64,000 nucleotides of DNA, taken from positions 2,108,001 through 2,172,000 of the forward strand of contig NW_026970820.1 of assembly GCF_963678635.1 (NCBI RefSeq), read 5' to 3'. Of the stretch, positions 1 to 12,189 are shown in pieces (the stretch's first letter is position 1; every line of letters begins with the position of its first letter). The notes below the pieces were generated by a model. It made no database searches, was not told where the DNA came from, and was given only the letters and a program-made list of their open reading frames with translations. The stretch is from Symsagittifera roscoffensis. Lineage: Eukaryota; Xenacoelomorpha; Acoela; Convolutidae. Position numbers and translations under genes: made by a program.

Positions 1-877
1 AGGCACCTTTGAGCCAACTTGAGAAGCTGGAACCTAAACAAGCTATACAGATAGTCTGAATGAGCCATTTTCAGCGTGATAACACGCCTGGAAGAAAAAA
101 AAACTCCAGAAACGAAAGAAAATTTTGAACTTTAACCATTTTTCTTCTTCAAATGGCGATACTTAGAATAATTTTTCAGCTGAAAAGTTCAAAAAAAATC
201 AAAAAATTCAAATTTTGAAGAAATTTAAAAAAAATCTCATCAGTCTGTTCATTGGAGTCTTCGAGGTTCTGGGAGACTTTATCTGGCGACTAACAACAAG
301 TGGATCACTTATTTTAAAATTTTGAGAAAGGTCAAAAAAACCTGTTTTTACGATTTTTTAGACAGAAATCCGAAAGCAATATCTTGGCTAAAAACAAGAA
401 TGAGGGCCTAAAATTAGTACAAACAGTACTCCCACATAAAGTACATTAGGTTGGAAACAAAAAATTGACTCCGACTCAAAAATCGTTTTTTAACTTTATT
501 TCTGAACAAAAAATTGTAAAAAAATCAAAAATTTAAAATTTTTTGAAAAAAATGATTGTTTTGAAAAAGTGCCAATTTTTAGCTGAAACTTTTCATTTTA
601 GCTAATAAAGCCAGAGCAATGCCCTTCAAGCTCAAATAAATTAATTATGCAAATTATTTTCAAGTTTTTTCGTTAAAGCCTTTTATTTTGAAAAAGTATT
701 CAAAAATGGGTAAAAAAAAGTCCAAAAAATCAATTTTCTCCGATTCAAAAACCTCCACTACCATGATGATTAGTGCGCTAGATAGGAATGCTGAGATCAA
801 TTTAGACGTTCTTTCATAAGTATATCGAAATTTTTACTTATTTTTGAGAATTAAGCAGAATAAAAACTTTTCCCAAA

Positions 878-894
878 TTGGGCAAAAAGCCCAA
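878..894 (+). other. Class A tail hairpin
   Basis: TTGGGC and GCCCAA around AAAAA, directly before the block ATTAGCCCAAACACCTG. It marks the start of the most conserved 250 bp of class A. Confidence 0.75.
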
Positions 895-974
895 ATTAGC
901 CCAAACACCTGTTAAAAAATGTTGGGTCAAAAAATCACAAAAGGAAACCCCTATTCGTTTGACATTTTAGGGCC

Positions 975-980
975 GCATGC
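975..980 (+). promoter_or_regulatory. GCATGC box, class A example
   Basis: GGGCCGCATGCAAAAAATTAG-like text (box GCATGC) recurs 144-167 nt before the end in every unit class: 13666, 16879, 31799, 38219, 39873, 52151 and 62050. u22 has ACATGC (43132). About 30-35 nt later comes TTTCGAGAA or TTTTGAGA. Its role is unknown; I list it as a conserved site only. Confidence 0.6.
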
Positions 981-1071
981 AAAAAATTAGACCAATCTAA
1001 CCTGACAATTTCGAGAATCAACTTTTTTGTCAAAATTCTCTAAAGACCAATTTAGGGAGATTACTTGTACC

Positions 1072-1091
1072 GGTGGGGGCCCTACCCCACC
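1072..1091 (+). other. H3 hairpin, class A form
   Basis: Arms GGTGGGG and CCCCACC around loop GCCCTA, ending 37 nt before CTAG. Present in all twelve class A tails. The only change seen is an extra C in the loop (u9, u11). Confidence 0.9.
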
Positions 1092-1258
1092 TAAAAAATT
1101 TTTGAAATGCTGGAACGCGGCCACCTAGCACCCTCAAGGTCACGTGACTTATTTTTGTTTTGGGAAATTTCTGAAACCAAAAGAGAGCCTGGTCATGCAT
1201 CGACATCACATCATGTGCTCAAGCAAATACGTGGACTTCTACGCATTCCCATTCGCAG

Positions 1259-1275
1259 TGCGCCCTTCGGGCGCA
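1259..1275 (+). other. H1 hairpin, class A form
   Basis: TGCGCCC and GGGCGCA around TTC, 130 nt from the unit start, followed by an AATGCCAATGCTCAATTAAT block. Lost in u5; kept with a wobble in u12. Confidence 0.9.
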
Positions 1276-1580
1276 AATGCCAATGCTCAATTAATTTCGC
1301 CAGGTGAAAATTTTTTAAAGAAAAATTCTGATAAATTTTAACTTAAACTACCATCAAAAAACGCAAAGATTTCAAAGTGTGAAACAATCAAGTTTTTGCT
1401 ATTACCGGGCATGTAGTGAGACTGAATCCGGCAAAAATAAATTGAAAAACGAAGGAAATGGAAAGAAAAAAATTGTTCAAAATAAGAACGCAACCTCAAA
1501 AACTTATTTGATCTCCGCTAAGGTCATAATTCCGATCAGGCTGATTTCAGATTTTAAGCGTACAATTTACGGTTACGGCT

Positions 1581-1615
1581 GCTCCCTCTACAGGTCCCAG
1601 AGGGACCGAGTGAGC
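1581..1615 (+). other. H2 bulged hairpin, class A form
   Basis: Outer stem GCTCcCTC/GAGtGAGC (one mismatch), 4-nt bulge TACA on the 5' side only, inner stem GGTCCC/GGGACC, loop AGA. Found in all eleven complete class A units. Five of the six changed positions among copies are in the bulge, loop or mismatch. Confidence 0.85.
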
Positions 1616-2111
1616 ATCCTACCTCGATCCAGGTTAACGGATAGTTGTTCTTAATTTTTCACAAATTTTTTTTTCACTAATGCTTGTTTTCATTTCCTCA
1701 TGAGAAGCTGTATTAATTTTAAAAAAATTGATTTTATTAATCAATGCTTCCAAGAACAACTGATGTTAGGCGGTTGCAAATGCGGTTGCTGAAAACTAGT
1801 AAGGGATAATGATGAGAAAAAGTGTAAGTTTTCAAATGAATTTAAAAACAGTTTTTTTCTTTTTTCTTTTGTAAATCGGGAGAAATGAATCATTTTTTTT
1901 TTAAGTTTTCCTCGCACCAACCACTGTTCTTAAGAAATGAAGATTCCTGTTCTAGCCGTTTATAACACTTTGGCAGAAAAAACATCAATATGATGTAAAA
2001 TGTTTTAAAAAAGAGAAAAATTTAAAAATTATGTTTTTTTTTAAAAATCAAAAATTTGTAATTTTCAAAATTGAAAAAAAGTGAAAATTAATTGCATATT
2101 ACAATTCAGCG

Positions 2112-2129
2112 TACCCATTTTAGTGGGTA
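2112..2129 (+). other. Class A mid-body hairpin
   Basis: TACCCA and TGGGTA around TTTTAG. In units with the variant ACCCAACTTAGTGGGT the loop changes and the outer pair is lost, but the five inner pairs stay. It occurs near the middle of every class A unit, about 100 bp before the CACTTAAGGCACC block. Confidence 0.75.
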
Positions 2130-3344
2130 TAGCATTTTGAATCACCAAAAAATGTTACAAATTGTAGATTTTATGAAGTTTTCATTTTGGCTATTTTTCC
2201 TTGTCGCCTCCACTTAAGGCACCTTTCAGCCAACTTGAGAAACTGGAACCTAAACAAGCTATACAGATAGTCTGAATGAGCCATTTTCAGCGTGATAACA
2301 CGCTTGGAAGAAAAAAAACTGCAGAAAAGAAAGGAAATTTTGAACTTTAACCTTTTTTCTTCTTCAAATGGCGATACTTAGAATAATTTTTCAGCTGAAA
2401 AGTTCAAAAAAAATCAAAAAATTCAAATTTTGAAAAATTTTTAAAAAAATCTCATCAGTCTGTTTATTGGAGTCTTCGAGGTTTTGGGAGACCTTATCTG
2501 GCGGCTAACAACAAGTGGATCACTTATTTTAAATTTTTGAGAAAGGTCAAAAAAACCTGTTTTTACGATTTTTTAGACAGAATTCCGAAAGCAATATCTT
2601 GGCTAAAAACAAAAATGAGGGCCTAAAAATAGTACAAACAGTACTCCCACATAAAGTACATTAGGTTGGAAAGAAGAAATTGACTCTGATTCAAAAATCG
2701 TTTTATAACTTTATTTCTGAACAAAAAATTGTATAAAAATCAAAAACTGAAAAATTTTTTGAAAAAAATGATTGTTTTGAAAAAGTGCCAATTTTTAGCT
2801 GAAACTTTTCATTTTAGCTAAAAAAGCCAGAGCAAGGCCCTTTAAGCTCAATTAAATTAATTAAGCAAATTATTTTCAAGTTTTTTCGTTAAAGGCTTTT
2901 ATTTTGAAAAAGTATTCAAAAATGGGTAAAAAAAAGTCAAAAAAATCAATTTTCTCCGATTCAAAAACCTCCACTACCATGATGATTAGTTCGTTAGATA
3001 GGACTGCTGAGATCAATTTAGACTTACTTTCATAAAAATATCAAAATTTTTACTTATTTTTGAGAATTAAGAAAAATAAAAACTTTTCCCAAATTGGGCA
3101 AAAAGCCCAAATTAGCCCAAACACCTGTTAAAAATTGTTGGGTCAAAAAATCACAAAAGGAAACCCCTATTCGTTTGACATTTTAGGGCCGCATGCAAAA
3201 AATTAGACCAATCTAACCTGACAATTTCGAGAATCGACTTTTTTGTCAAAATTCTCTAAAGACCAATTTAGGGAGATTACTTGTACCGGTGGGGGCCCTA
3301 CCCCACCTAAAAAATTTTTGAAATGCTGGAACGCGGCCACCTAG

Positions 3345-5561
3345 CACCCTCAAGGTCACGTGACTTAATTTTGTTTTTGGTTTTTTCTGAAACCAAAAGA
3401 GAGCGTGGTCATGCATCGACATCACATCATGTGCTCAAGCAAATACGTGGACTTCTACGCATTCCCATTCGCAGTGCGCCCTTCGGGCGCAAATGCCAAT
3501 GCTCAATTAATTTCGCCAGGTGAAAATTTTTTAAAGAAAAATTCTGATAAATTTTAACTTAAACTACCATCAAAAAACGCAAAGATTTCAAAGTGTGAAA
3601 CAATCAAGTTTTTGCTAATACCGGGCATGCAGTGAGACTGATTTTGGCAAAAATAAATTGAAAAATGAAGGAAATGGAAAGAAAAAAAATTGTTCAAAAT
3701 AAGAACGCAACATCAAAAACTTATTTGATCTCCGCTAAGGTCATAATTCCGATCAGGCTGATTTCATATTTTAAGCGTAGATTTTACGGTTACGGCTGCT
3801 CCCTCTACAGGTCCCAGAGGGACCGAGTGAGCATCCTACCTCGATCCAGGTTAACGGATAGTTGTTCTTAATTTTTCACAAAATTTTTTTTCACTAATGC
3901 TTGTTTTCATTTCCTCATGAGAAGCTGTATTAATTTTTAAAAAATTGATTTTATTAATCAATGCTTCCAAGAACAACTGATGTTAGGCGGTTGCAAATGC
4001 GGTTGCTGAAAACTAGTAAGGGATAATGATGAGAAAAATTGTAAGTTTTCAAATGAATTTAAAAACAGTTTTTTTCTTTTTTCTTTTGTAAATCGGAAGA
4101 AATGAATCAGTTTTTTTAAAAGTTTTCCTCGCACCAACCACTGTTCTTAAGTAATGAAGATTCCTGTTCTAGCCGTTTATAACACTTTGGCAGAAAAAAC
4201 ATCAATATGATGTAAAATGTTTGAAAAAAGAGAAAAATTTAAAAATTATGTTTTTTTTTAAAAATCAAAAATTTGTAATTTTCAAAATTGAAAAAAAGTG
4301 AAAATTAATTGCATATTACGATTCAGCGTACCCATTTTAGTGGGTATAGCATTTTGAATCACCAAAAAATGTTAAAAATTGTAGATTTTATAAAGTTTTC
4401 ATTGTGGCTATTTTTCCTTGTCGCCTCCACTTAAGGCACCTTTGAGCCAACTTGAGAAACTGGAACCTAAACAAGCTATACAGATAGTCTGAATGAGCCA
4501 TTTTCAGCGTGATAACACGCCTGGAAGAAAAAAAACTGCAGAAAAGAAAGGAAATTTTGAACTTTAACCTTTTTTCTTCTTAAAATGGCGATACTTAGAA
4601 TAATTTTTCAGCTGAAAAGTTCAAAAAAAATCAAAAAATTCAAATTTTGAAAAAAATTTAAAAAAATCTCATCAGTCTGTTTATTGGAGTCTTCGAGGTT
4701 TTGGGAGACCTTATCTGGCGGCTAACAACAAGTGGATCACTTATTTGAAATTTTTGAGAAAGGTCAAAAAAACCTGTTTTTACGATTTTTTAGACAGAAT
4801 TCCGAAAGCAATATCTTGGCTGAAAACAAAAATGAGGGCCTAAAAATAGTACAAACAGTACTCCCACATAAAGTACATTAGGTTGGAAACAAGAAATTGA
4901 CTCTGATTCAAAAATCGTTTTATAACTTTATTTCTGAACAAAAAATTGTAAAAAAATCAAAAACTGAAAAAATTTTTGAAAAAAATGATTGTTTTGAAAA
5001 AGTGCCAATTTTCAGCTGAAACTTTTCATTTTAGCTAAAAAAGCCAGAGCAAGGCCCTTTAAGCTCAAATAAATTAATTAAGCAAATTATTTTCAAGTTT
5101 TTTCGTTAAAGGCTTTTATTTTGAAAAAGTATTCAAAAATGGGTAAAAAAAACTCAAAAAAATCAATTTTCTCAGATTCAAAAACCTCCACCACCATGAT
5201 GATTAGTTCGCTAGATAGGACTGCTAAAACCAATTTAGACGTTTTTTCATAAGTATATCAAAATTTTTACTTATTTTTGAGAATTAAGCAAAATAAAAAC
5301 TTTTCCCAAATTGGGCAAAAAGCCCAAATTAGCCCAAACACCTGTTAAAAATTGTTGGGTCAAAAAATCACAAAAGGAAACCCCTATTCGTTTGACATTT
5401 TAGGGCCGCATGCAAAAAATTAGACCAATCTAACCTGACAATTTCGAGAATCAACTTTTTTGTCAAAATTCTCTAAAGACCAATTTAGGGAGATTACTTG
5501 TACCGGTGGGGGCCCTACCCCACCTAAAAAATTTTTGAAATGCTGGAACGCGGCCACCTAG
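3345..5561 (+). repeat. u2: class A unit, 2217 bp
   Basis: H1 3475-3491, H2 3798-3832, H3 5505-5524, CTAG 5558-5561. Almost identical to u10, 15.9 kb away: I count roughly ten differences by eye, and the two share the rare variant TTTTCATTGTGGC near the body centre. It is more like u10 than like its neighbours u1 and u3. Confidence 0.92.
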
Positions 5562-7778
5562 CACCCTCAAGGTCACGTGTTGGATTTTTGTTTTTGGTAT
5601 TTTCTGAAATCAAAAGAGAGCGTGGTCATGCATCGACATCATGTGCTCAAGCAAATACGTGGACTTCTACGCATTCCCATTAGCAATGCGCCCTTCGGGC
5701 GCAAATGCCAATGCTCAATTAATTCTGGCAGGTAAAAATTTTTTAAAGAATAATTCTGATGAATTTTAACTTAAACTACCACCAAAAAACGGATAGATTT
5801 CAAAGTGTGAAACAATCAAGTTTTTGCTAATACCGGGCATGCAGTGAGACTGATTTCAGCAAAAATAAAATGGAAAATGAAGGAAATGGAAAGAAAAAAA
5901 TTGTTCAAAATAAGAATGCATTATCAAAAACTTATTTGATCTCCGCTAATGCCATAAATCCGATCAAACTGATTCCAGATTTTAAGCGTAGAGTTAACGG
6001 TTACGGCTGCACCCTCTACAGGTCCCAGAGGGACCGAGTGAGCATCCTACCTCGATCCAGGATAACGGATAGTTGTTTTTAATTTTTCACAAAATTTTTT
6101 TCACTAATGCTTGTTTTCAATTCCTCATGAAAAGCTGTATAAATTTTAAAAAAATTGATTTTATTAATCAATGCTTCCAAGATCCAAGAACAACTGATGT
6201 TAGGGGGTTACAAATGCGGTTGGTGAAAACTAGTAAGGGATAATGATGAGAAAAATTGTAGGTTTTCTAATGAATTTAAAAACAGTTTTTTTCTTTTTTC
6301 TTTTGTAAATCGGGAGAAATGAATCAGTTTTTTTTTGTTTTCCTCGCACCACCCACTGTTCTTAAGTAATGAAGATTCCTGTTCTAGCCGTTTATAACAC
6401 TTTGGCAGAAACAACATCAATATGATGTAAAATGTTTTAAAAAAGAGAAAAAATTAAAAATTATGTTTTTTTTTAAAAAAGTCAAAAATTTGTAATTTTC
6501 AAAATTGAAAAAAAATGAAAAATAATTGCATATTACGATTCAGCGTACCCAACTTAGTGGGTCTAGCATTTTAAATTACCAAAAAATGTTGAAAATTGTA
6601 GATTTTATGAAGTTTTCATTCTGGCTATGTTTCCTTGTCGCCTCCACTTAAGGCACCTTTGAGCCAACTTGAGAAACTGGAACCTAAACCAGCTATGCAG
6701 ATAGTCTGAATGAGCCATTTTTAGCTTGATAAATCGCCTGGAAGAAAAAAAAATCCAGAAAAGAAAGAAAATTTTGAACTTTAACCTTTTTTCTTCTTCA
6801 AATGGCGATACTTAGAATAATTTTTCAGCTGAAAAGTTCAAAAAAAATCAAAAAATTCGAATTTTGAAAATTTTTAAAAAAAATCTCATCAGTCTGTTTA
6901 TTGGAGTCTTCGAGGTTTTTGGAGACCTTATCTGGCGACTAACAACAAGTGGATCACTAATTTTAAAATTTTGAGAAAGGTCAAAAAAACATGTTTTTTC
7001 GACTTTTTTGACAGAATTCCGAAAGCAATATCTTGGCTAAAAACAAGAATGAGGGCCTAAAATTAGTACAAACAGTACTCCCACATAAGGTACATTAGGG
7101 TGGAAACAAAAAATTTACTCTGACTCAATAATCGTTTTTTAACTTTATTTCTGAACAAGAAATTGAAAAGAAATCAAAAACTTAAAAATTTTTTGAAAAA
7201 AATGATTGTTTTGAAAAAGTGCCAATTTTTAGCTGAAACTTTTCATTTTAGCTAAGAAAACCAGAGCAATGCCCTTTAAGCTCAATTAAATTAATATAGC
7301 AAATTGTTTTCAAGTTTTTTCGTTAAAGCCTTTCATTTTGAAAAAGTATTCAAAAATGGGTAAAAAAAAGTCAAAAAAATCAGTTTTCTCCGATTCAAAA
7401 ACCTCCACTACCATGATGATTAGTGCATTAGATAGGACTGCTGAGATCAATTTAGACGTTTTTTCATAAGTATATCGAAATTTTTACTTATTTTTGAGAA
7501 TTAAGCAAAATAAAAACTTTTCCCAAATTGGGCAAAAAGCCCAAATTAGCCCAAACACCTGTTAAAAATTGTTGGGTCAAAAAATCACAAAAGGAAACCC
7601 CTATTCGTTTGACATTTTAGGGCCGCATGCAAAAAATTAGACCAATCTAACCTGACAGTTTCGAGAATCAACTTTTTTGTCAAAATTCTCTAAAGACCAA
7701 TTTAGGGAGATTACTTGTACCGGTGGGGGCCCTACCCCACCTAAAAAATTTTTGAAATGTTGGAACGCGGCCACCTAG
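5562..7778 (+). repeat. u3: class A unit, 2217 bp
   Basis: H1 5687-5703, H2 6009-6043, H3 7722-7741, CTAG 7775-7778. H2 carries GCAC in place of GCTC in its outer arm, the only substitution I found at a paired H2 position among the class A copies. The head palindrome is shortened (TCACGTGTTGG). Closest in head and body to u4. Confidence 0.92.
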
Positions 7779-9988
7779 CACCCTCAAGGTCACGTGTTGG
7801 ATTTTTGTTTTTGGTATTTTCTGAAACCAAAAGAGAGCGTGGTCATGCATCGACATCATGTGCTCAAGCAAATACGTGGACTTCTACGCATTCCCATTAG
7901 CAATGCGCCCTTCGGGCGCAAATGCCAATGCTCAATTAATTCTGGCAGGTGAAAATTTTTTAAAGAAAAATTCTGATGAATTTTAACTTAAACTACCACC
8001 AAAAAACGGATAGATTTCAAAGTGTGAAACAATCAAGTTTTTGCTAATACGGGGCATGTAGTGAGACTGATTTCGGCAAAAATAAAATGGAAAATGAAGG
8101 AAATGGAAAGAAAAAAATTGTTCAAAATAAGAACGCATTATCAAAAACTTATTTGATCTCCGCTAATGCCATAATTCCGATCAAACTGATTCCAGATTTT
8201 AAGCGTACAGTTAACGGTTACGGCTGCTCCCTCTACAGGTCCCAGAGGGACCGAGTGAGCATCCTACCTCGATCCAGGATAACGGATAGTTGTTTTTAAT
8301 TTTTCACAAAATTTTTTTCACTAATGCTTGTTTTCAATACCTCATGAGAAGCTGTATAAATTTTAAAAAAATTGATTTTATTAATCAATTTTTCCAAGAA
8401 CAACTGATGTTAGGGGGTTACAAATGCGGTTGGTGAAAACTAGTAAGGGATAATGATGAGAAAAATTGTAAGTTTTCAAATGAATTTAAAAACAGTTTTT
8501 TTCTTTTTTCTTTTGTAAATCGGGAGAAATGAATCAGTTTTTTTTGTTTTCCTCGCACCACCTACTGTTCTTAAGTAATGAAGATTCCTGTTCTAGCCGT
8601 TTATAACACTTTGGCAGAAAAAACATCAATATGATGTAAAATGTTTTAAAAAAGAGAAAAAATTAAAAATTATGTTTTTTTTTTAAAAAAGTCAAAAATT
8701 TGTAATTTTCAAAATTGACAAAAAGTGAAAATTAATTGCATATTACGATTCAGCGTACCCAATTTAGTGGGTCTAGCATTTTAAATAACCAAAAAATGTT
8801 AAAAATTGTAGATTTTATGAAGTTTTCATTCTGGCTATGTTTCCTTGTCGCCTCCACTTAAGGCACCTTTGAGCCAACTTGAGAATCTGGAACCTAAGCA
8901 AGCTATGCAGATAGTCTGAATGAGCCATTTTTAGCTTGATAACACGCCTGGAAGAAAAAAAAATCCAGAAAAGAAAGAAAATTTTGAACTTTAACCTTTT
9001 TTCTTCTTCAAATGGCGATACTTAGAATAATTTTTCAGCTGAAAAGTTCACAAAAAATCAAAAAATTCGAATTTTGAAAAATTTTAAAAAAAATCTCATC
9101 AGTCTGTTTAGTGGAGTCTTCGAGGTTTTTGGAGATTTTATCTGGCGACTAACAACAAGTGGATCACTTATTTTAAAATTTTGAGAAAGGTCAAAAAAAC
9201 ATGTTTTTTCGACTTTTTTGACAGAATTCCGAAACAAATATCTTGGCTAAAAACAAGAATGAGGGCCTAAAATTAGTACAAACAGTACTCCCACATAAGG
9301 TACATTAGGGTGGAAACAAAAAATTTACTCTGACTCAATAATCGTTTTTTAACTTTATTTCTGAACAAGAAATTGAAAAGAAATCAAAAACTGAAAATTT
9401 TTTTGAAAAAAATGATTGTTTTGAAAAAGTGTCAATTTTTAGCTGAAACTTTTCATTTTAGCTAAGAAAACCAGAGCAATGCCCTTTAAGCGCAATTAAA
9501 TTAATATAGCAAATTGTTTTCAAGTTTTTTCGTTAAAAGCTTTCATTTTGAAAGAGTATTCAAAAATGGGTAAAAAAAAGTCAAAAAAATCAATTTTCTC
9601 CGATTCAAAAACCTCCACTTCCCTGATGATTAGTGCGTTAGATAGGACTGCTGAGATCAATTTAGACGTTCTTTCATAAATATATCGAAATTTTTACTTA
9701 TTTTTGAGAATTAAGCAAAATAAAAACTTTTCCCAAATTGGGCAAAAAGCCCAAATTAGCCCAAACACCTGTTAAAAATTGTTGGGTAAAAAAATCACAA
9801 AAGGAAACCCCTATTCGTTTGACATTTTAGGGCCGCATGCAAAAAATTAGACCAATCTAACCTGACAATTTCGAGAATCGACTTTTTTGTCAAAATTCTC
9901 TAAAGACCAATTTAGGGAGATTACTTGTACCGGTGGGGGCCCTACCCCACCTAAAAAATTTTTGAAATGTTGGAACGCGGCCACCTAG
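7779..9988 (+). repeat. u4: class A unit, 2210 bp
   Basis: H1 7904-7920, H2 8226-8260, H3 9932-9951, CTAG 9985-9988. It shares with u3 the head TCACGTGTTGGATTTTTG and the TGGTGAAAACTAG variant after H2, so u3 and u4 look like a recent adjacent duplication. Confidence 0.92.
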
Positions 9989-12189
9989 CACCCTCAAGGT
10001 CACGTGACTTAATTTTGTTTTTGGTATTTTCTGAAACCAAAAGAGAGCGTGGTCATGCATCATGCATCGACATCATGTGCTCAAGCAAATACGTGGACTT
10101 CTACGCATTCCCATACGCATTCCCATTCGCATTAATTTCGCCAGGTGAAAATTTTTTAAAGAAAAATTCTGATAAATTTTAACTTAAACTACCATCAAAA
10201 AACGCAAAGATTTCAAAGTGTGAAACAATCAAGTTTTTGCTATTACCGGGCATGTAGTGAGACTGAATCCGGCAAAAATAAATTGAAAAATGAAGGAAAT
10301 GGAAAGAAAAAAATTGTTCAAAATAAGAACGCAACATCAAAAACTTATTTGATCTCCGCTAAGGTCATAATTCTGATCAGGCTGATTTCAGATTTTAAGC
10401 GTACAATTTACGGTTACGGCTGCTCCCTCTACAGGTCCCAGAGGGACCGAGTGAGCATCCTACCTCGATCCAGGTTAACGGATAGTTGTTCTTAATTTTT
10501 CCAAAAATTTTTTTTCACTAATGCTTGTTTTCATTTCCTGATGAGAAGCTGTATTAATTTTAAAAAAATTGATTTTATTAATCAATGCTTCCAAGAACAA
10601 CTGATGTTAGGTGGTTGCAAATGCGGTTGCTGAAAACTAGTAAGGGATAATGATGAGAAAAATTGTAAGTTTTCAAATGAATTTAAAAACAGTTTTTTTC
10701 TTTTTTTTCTTTTTGTAAATCGGGAGAAATGAATCATTTTTTTTAAAGTTTTCCTCGCACCAACCACTGTTCTTAAGTAATGAAGATTCCTGTTCTAGCC
10801 GTTTATAACACTTTGGCAGAAAAAACATCAATATGATGTAAAATGTTTTAAAAAAGAGAAAAATTTAAAAATTATGTTTTTTTTTAAAAATCAAAAATTT
10901 GTAATTTTCAAAATTGAAAAAAAGTGAAAATTAATTGCATATTACGACTCAGCGTACCCATTTTAGTGGGTATAGCATTTTGAATCACCAAAAAATGTTA
11001 AAAATTGTAGATTTTATGAAGTTTTCATTTTGGCTATTTTTCCTTGTCGCCTCCACTTAAGGCACCTTTGAGCCAACTTGAGAAACTGGAACCTAAACAA
11101 GCTATACAGATAGTCTGAATGAGCCATTTTCAGCGTGATAACACGCTTGGAAGAAAAAAAAAACTGCAGAAAAGAAAGGAAATTTTGAACTTTAACCTTT
11201 TTTCTTCTCTAAATGGCGATACTTAGAATAATTTTTCAGCTGAAAAGTTCAAAAAAAATCAAAAAATTCAAATTTTGAAAAAATTTTAAAAAAATCTCAT
11301 CAGTCTGTTTATTGGAGTCTTCGAGGTTTTGGGAGACCTTATCTGGCGGCTAACAACAAGTGGATCACTTATTTTAAATTTTTGAGAAAGGTCAAAAAAA
11401 CCTGTTTTTACGATTTTTTAGACAGAATTCCGAAAGCAATATCTTGGCTAAAAACAAAAATGAGGGCCTAAAAATAGTACAAACAGTACTCCCACATAAA
11501 GTACATTAGGTTGGAAAGAAGAAATTGACTCTGATTCAAAAATCGTTTTATAACTTTATTTCTGAACAAAAAATTGTAAAAAAATCAAAAACTGAAAAAT
11601 TTTTTGAAAAAAATGATTGTTTTGAAAAAGTGCCAATTTTCAGCTGAAACTTTTCAGTTTATCTTAAAAAGCCAGAGCAAGGCCCTTTAAGCTCAAATAA
11701 ATTAATTAAGCAAATTATTTTCAAGTTTTTTCGTTAAAGGCTTTTATTTTGAAAAAGTATTCAAAAATGGGTAAAAAAAAGTCAAAAAAATCAATTTTCT
11801 CAGATTCAAAAACCTTCACCACCATGATGATTAGTTCGCTAGATAGGACTGCTAAAACCAATTTATACGTATTTTCATAAGTATATCAAAATTTTTTTTT
11901 ATTTTTGAGAATTAAGCAAAATAAAAACTTTTCCCAAATTGGGCAAAAAGCCCAAATTAGCCCAAACACCTGTTAAAAATTGTTGGGTCGAAAAATCACA
12001 AAAGGAAACCCCTATTTGTTTGACATTTTAGGGCCGCATGCAAAAAATTAGACCAATCTAACCTGACAATTTCGAGAATCAACTTTTTTGTCAAAATTCT
12101 CTAAAGACCAATTTAGGGAGATTACTTGTACCGGTGGGGGCCCTACCCCACCTAAAAAATTTTTGAAATGCTGGAACGCGGCCACCTAG
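9989..12189 (+). repeat. u5: class A unit lacking H1, 2201 bp
   Basis: The H1 hairpin and flank (about 31 bp present in all other class A heads) are missing. In the same place ACGCATTCCCAT is doubled, and slightly upstream CATGCAT is doubled. H2 10422-10456, H3 12133-12152 and CTAG 12186-12189 are intact. The following unit is of another class, so this is the last of the first class A block. Confidence 0.92.

Larger units (their letters stand above)
1..1128 (+). repeat. u0: class A unit, 3' half only (cut by window edge)
   Basis: The first base already lies inside a class A body (text matching u1 from about 2217). The tail carries the GGGC/GCCC hairpin at 878-894, the GCATGC box at 975-980, H3 at 1072-1091 and the terminal CTAG at 1125-1128. 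No open reading frame of note. The unit is truncated only by the window edge. Confidence 0.9.
1129..3344 (+). repeat. u1: class A unit, 2216 bp
   Basis: Complete unit between two CTAG junctions. H1 is at 1259-1275, H2 at 1581-1615, a class-specific hairpin at 2112-2129, H3 at 3288-3307 and CTAG at 3341-3344. The head starts CACCCTCAAGG and holds the palindrome GTCACGTGAC at 1139-1148. The short frames across 1107-1654 are not kept open in sister copies, so I treat the unit as non-coding. Confidence 0.92.

Noticed and set aside
1107-1307. Recurrent 66-codon frame starting MLERGH at class A junctions (also 3323, 9967)
   Set aside because: It begins in the tail of one unit and runs into the head of the next, is broken or altered in most copies, and crosses the H1 hairpin. 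Repetition explains the recurrence.
1379-1654. Frame ending RSQRDRVSILPRSRLTDSC in many class A heads
   Set aside because: It reads through H2. u11 and u14 have a stop in it and u9 a frame change, with no sign of synonymous bias. Lys/Ile-rich composition reflects A-rich DNA.
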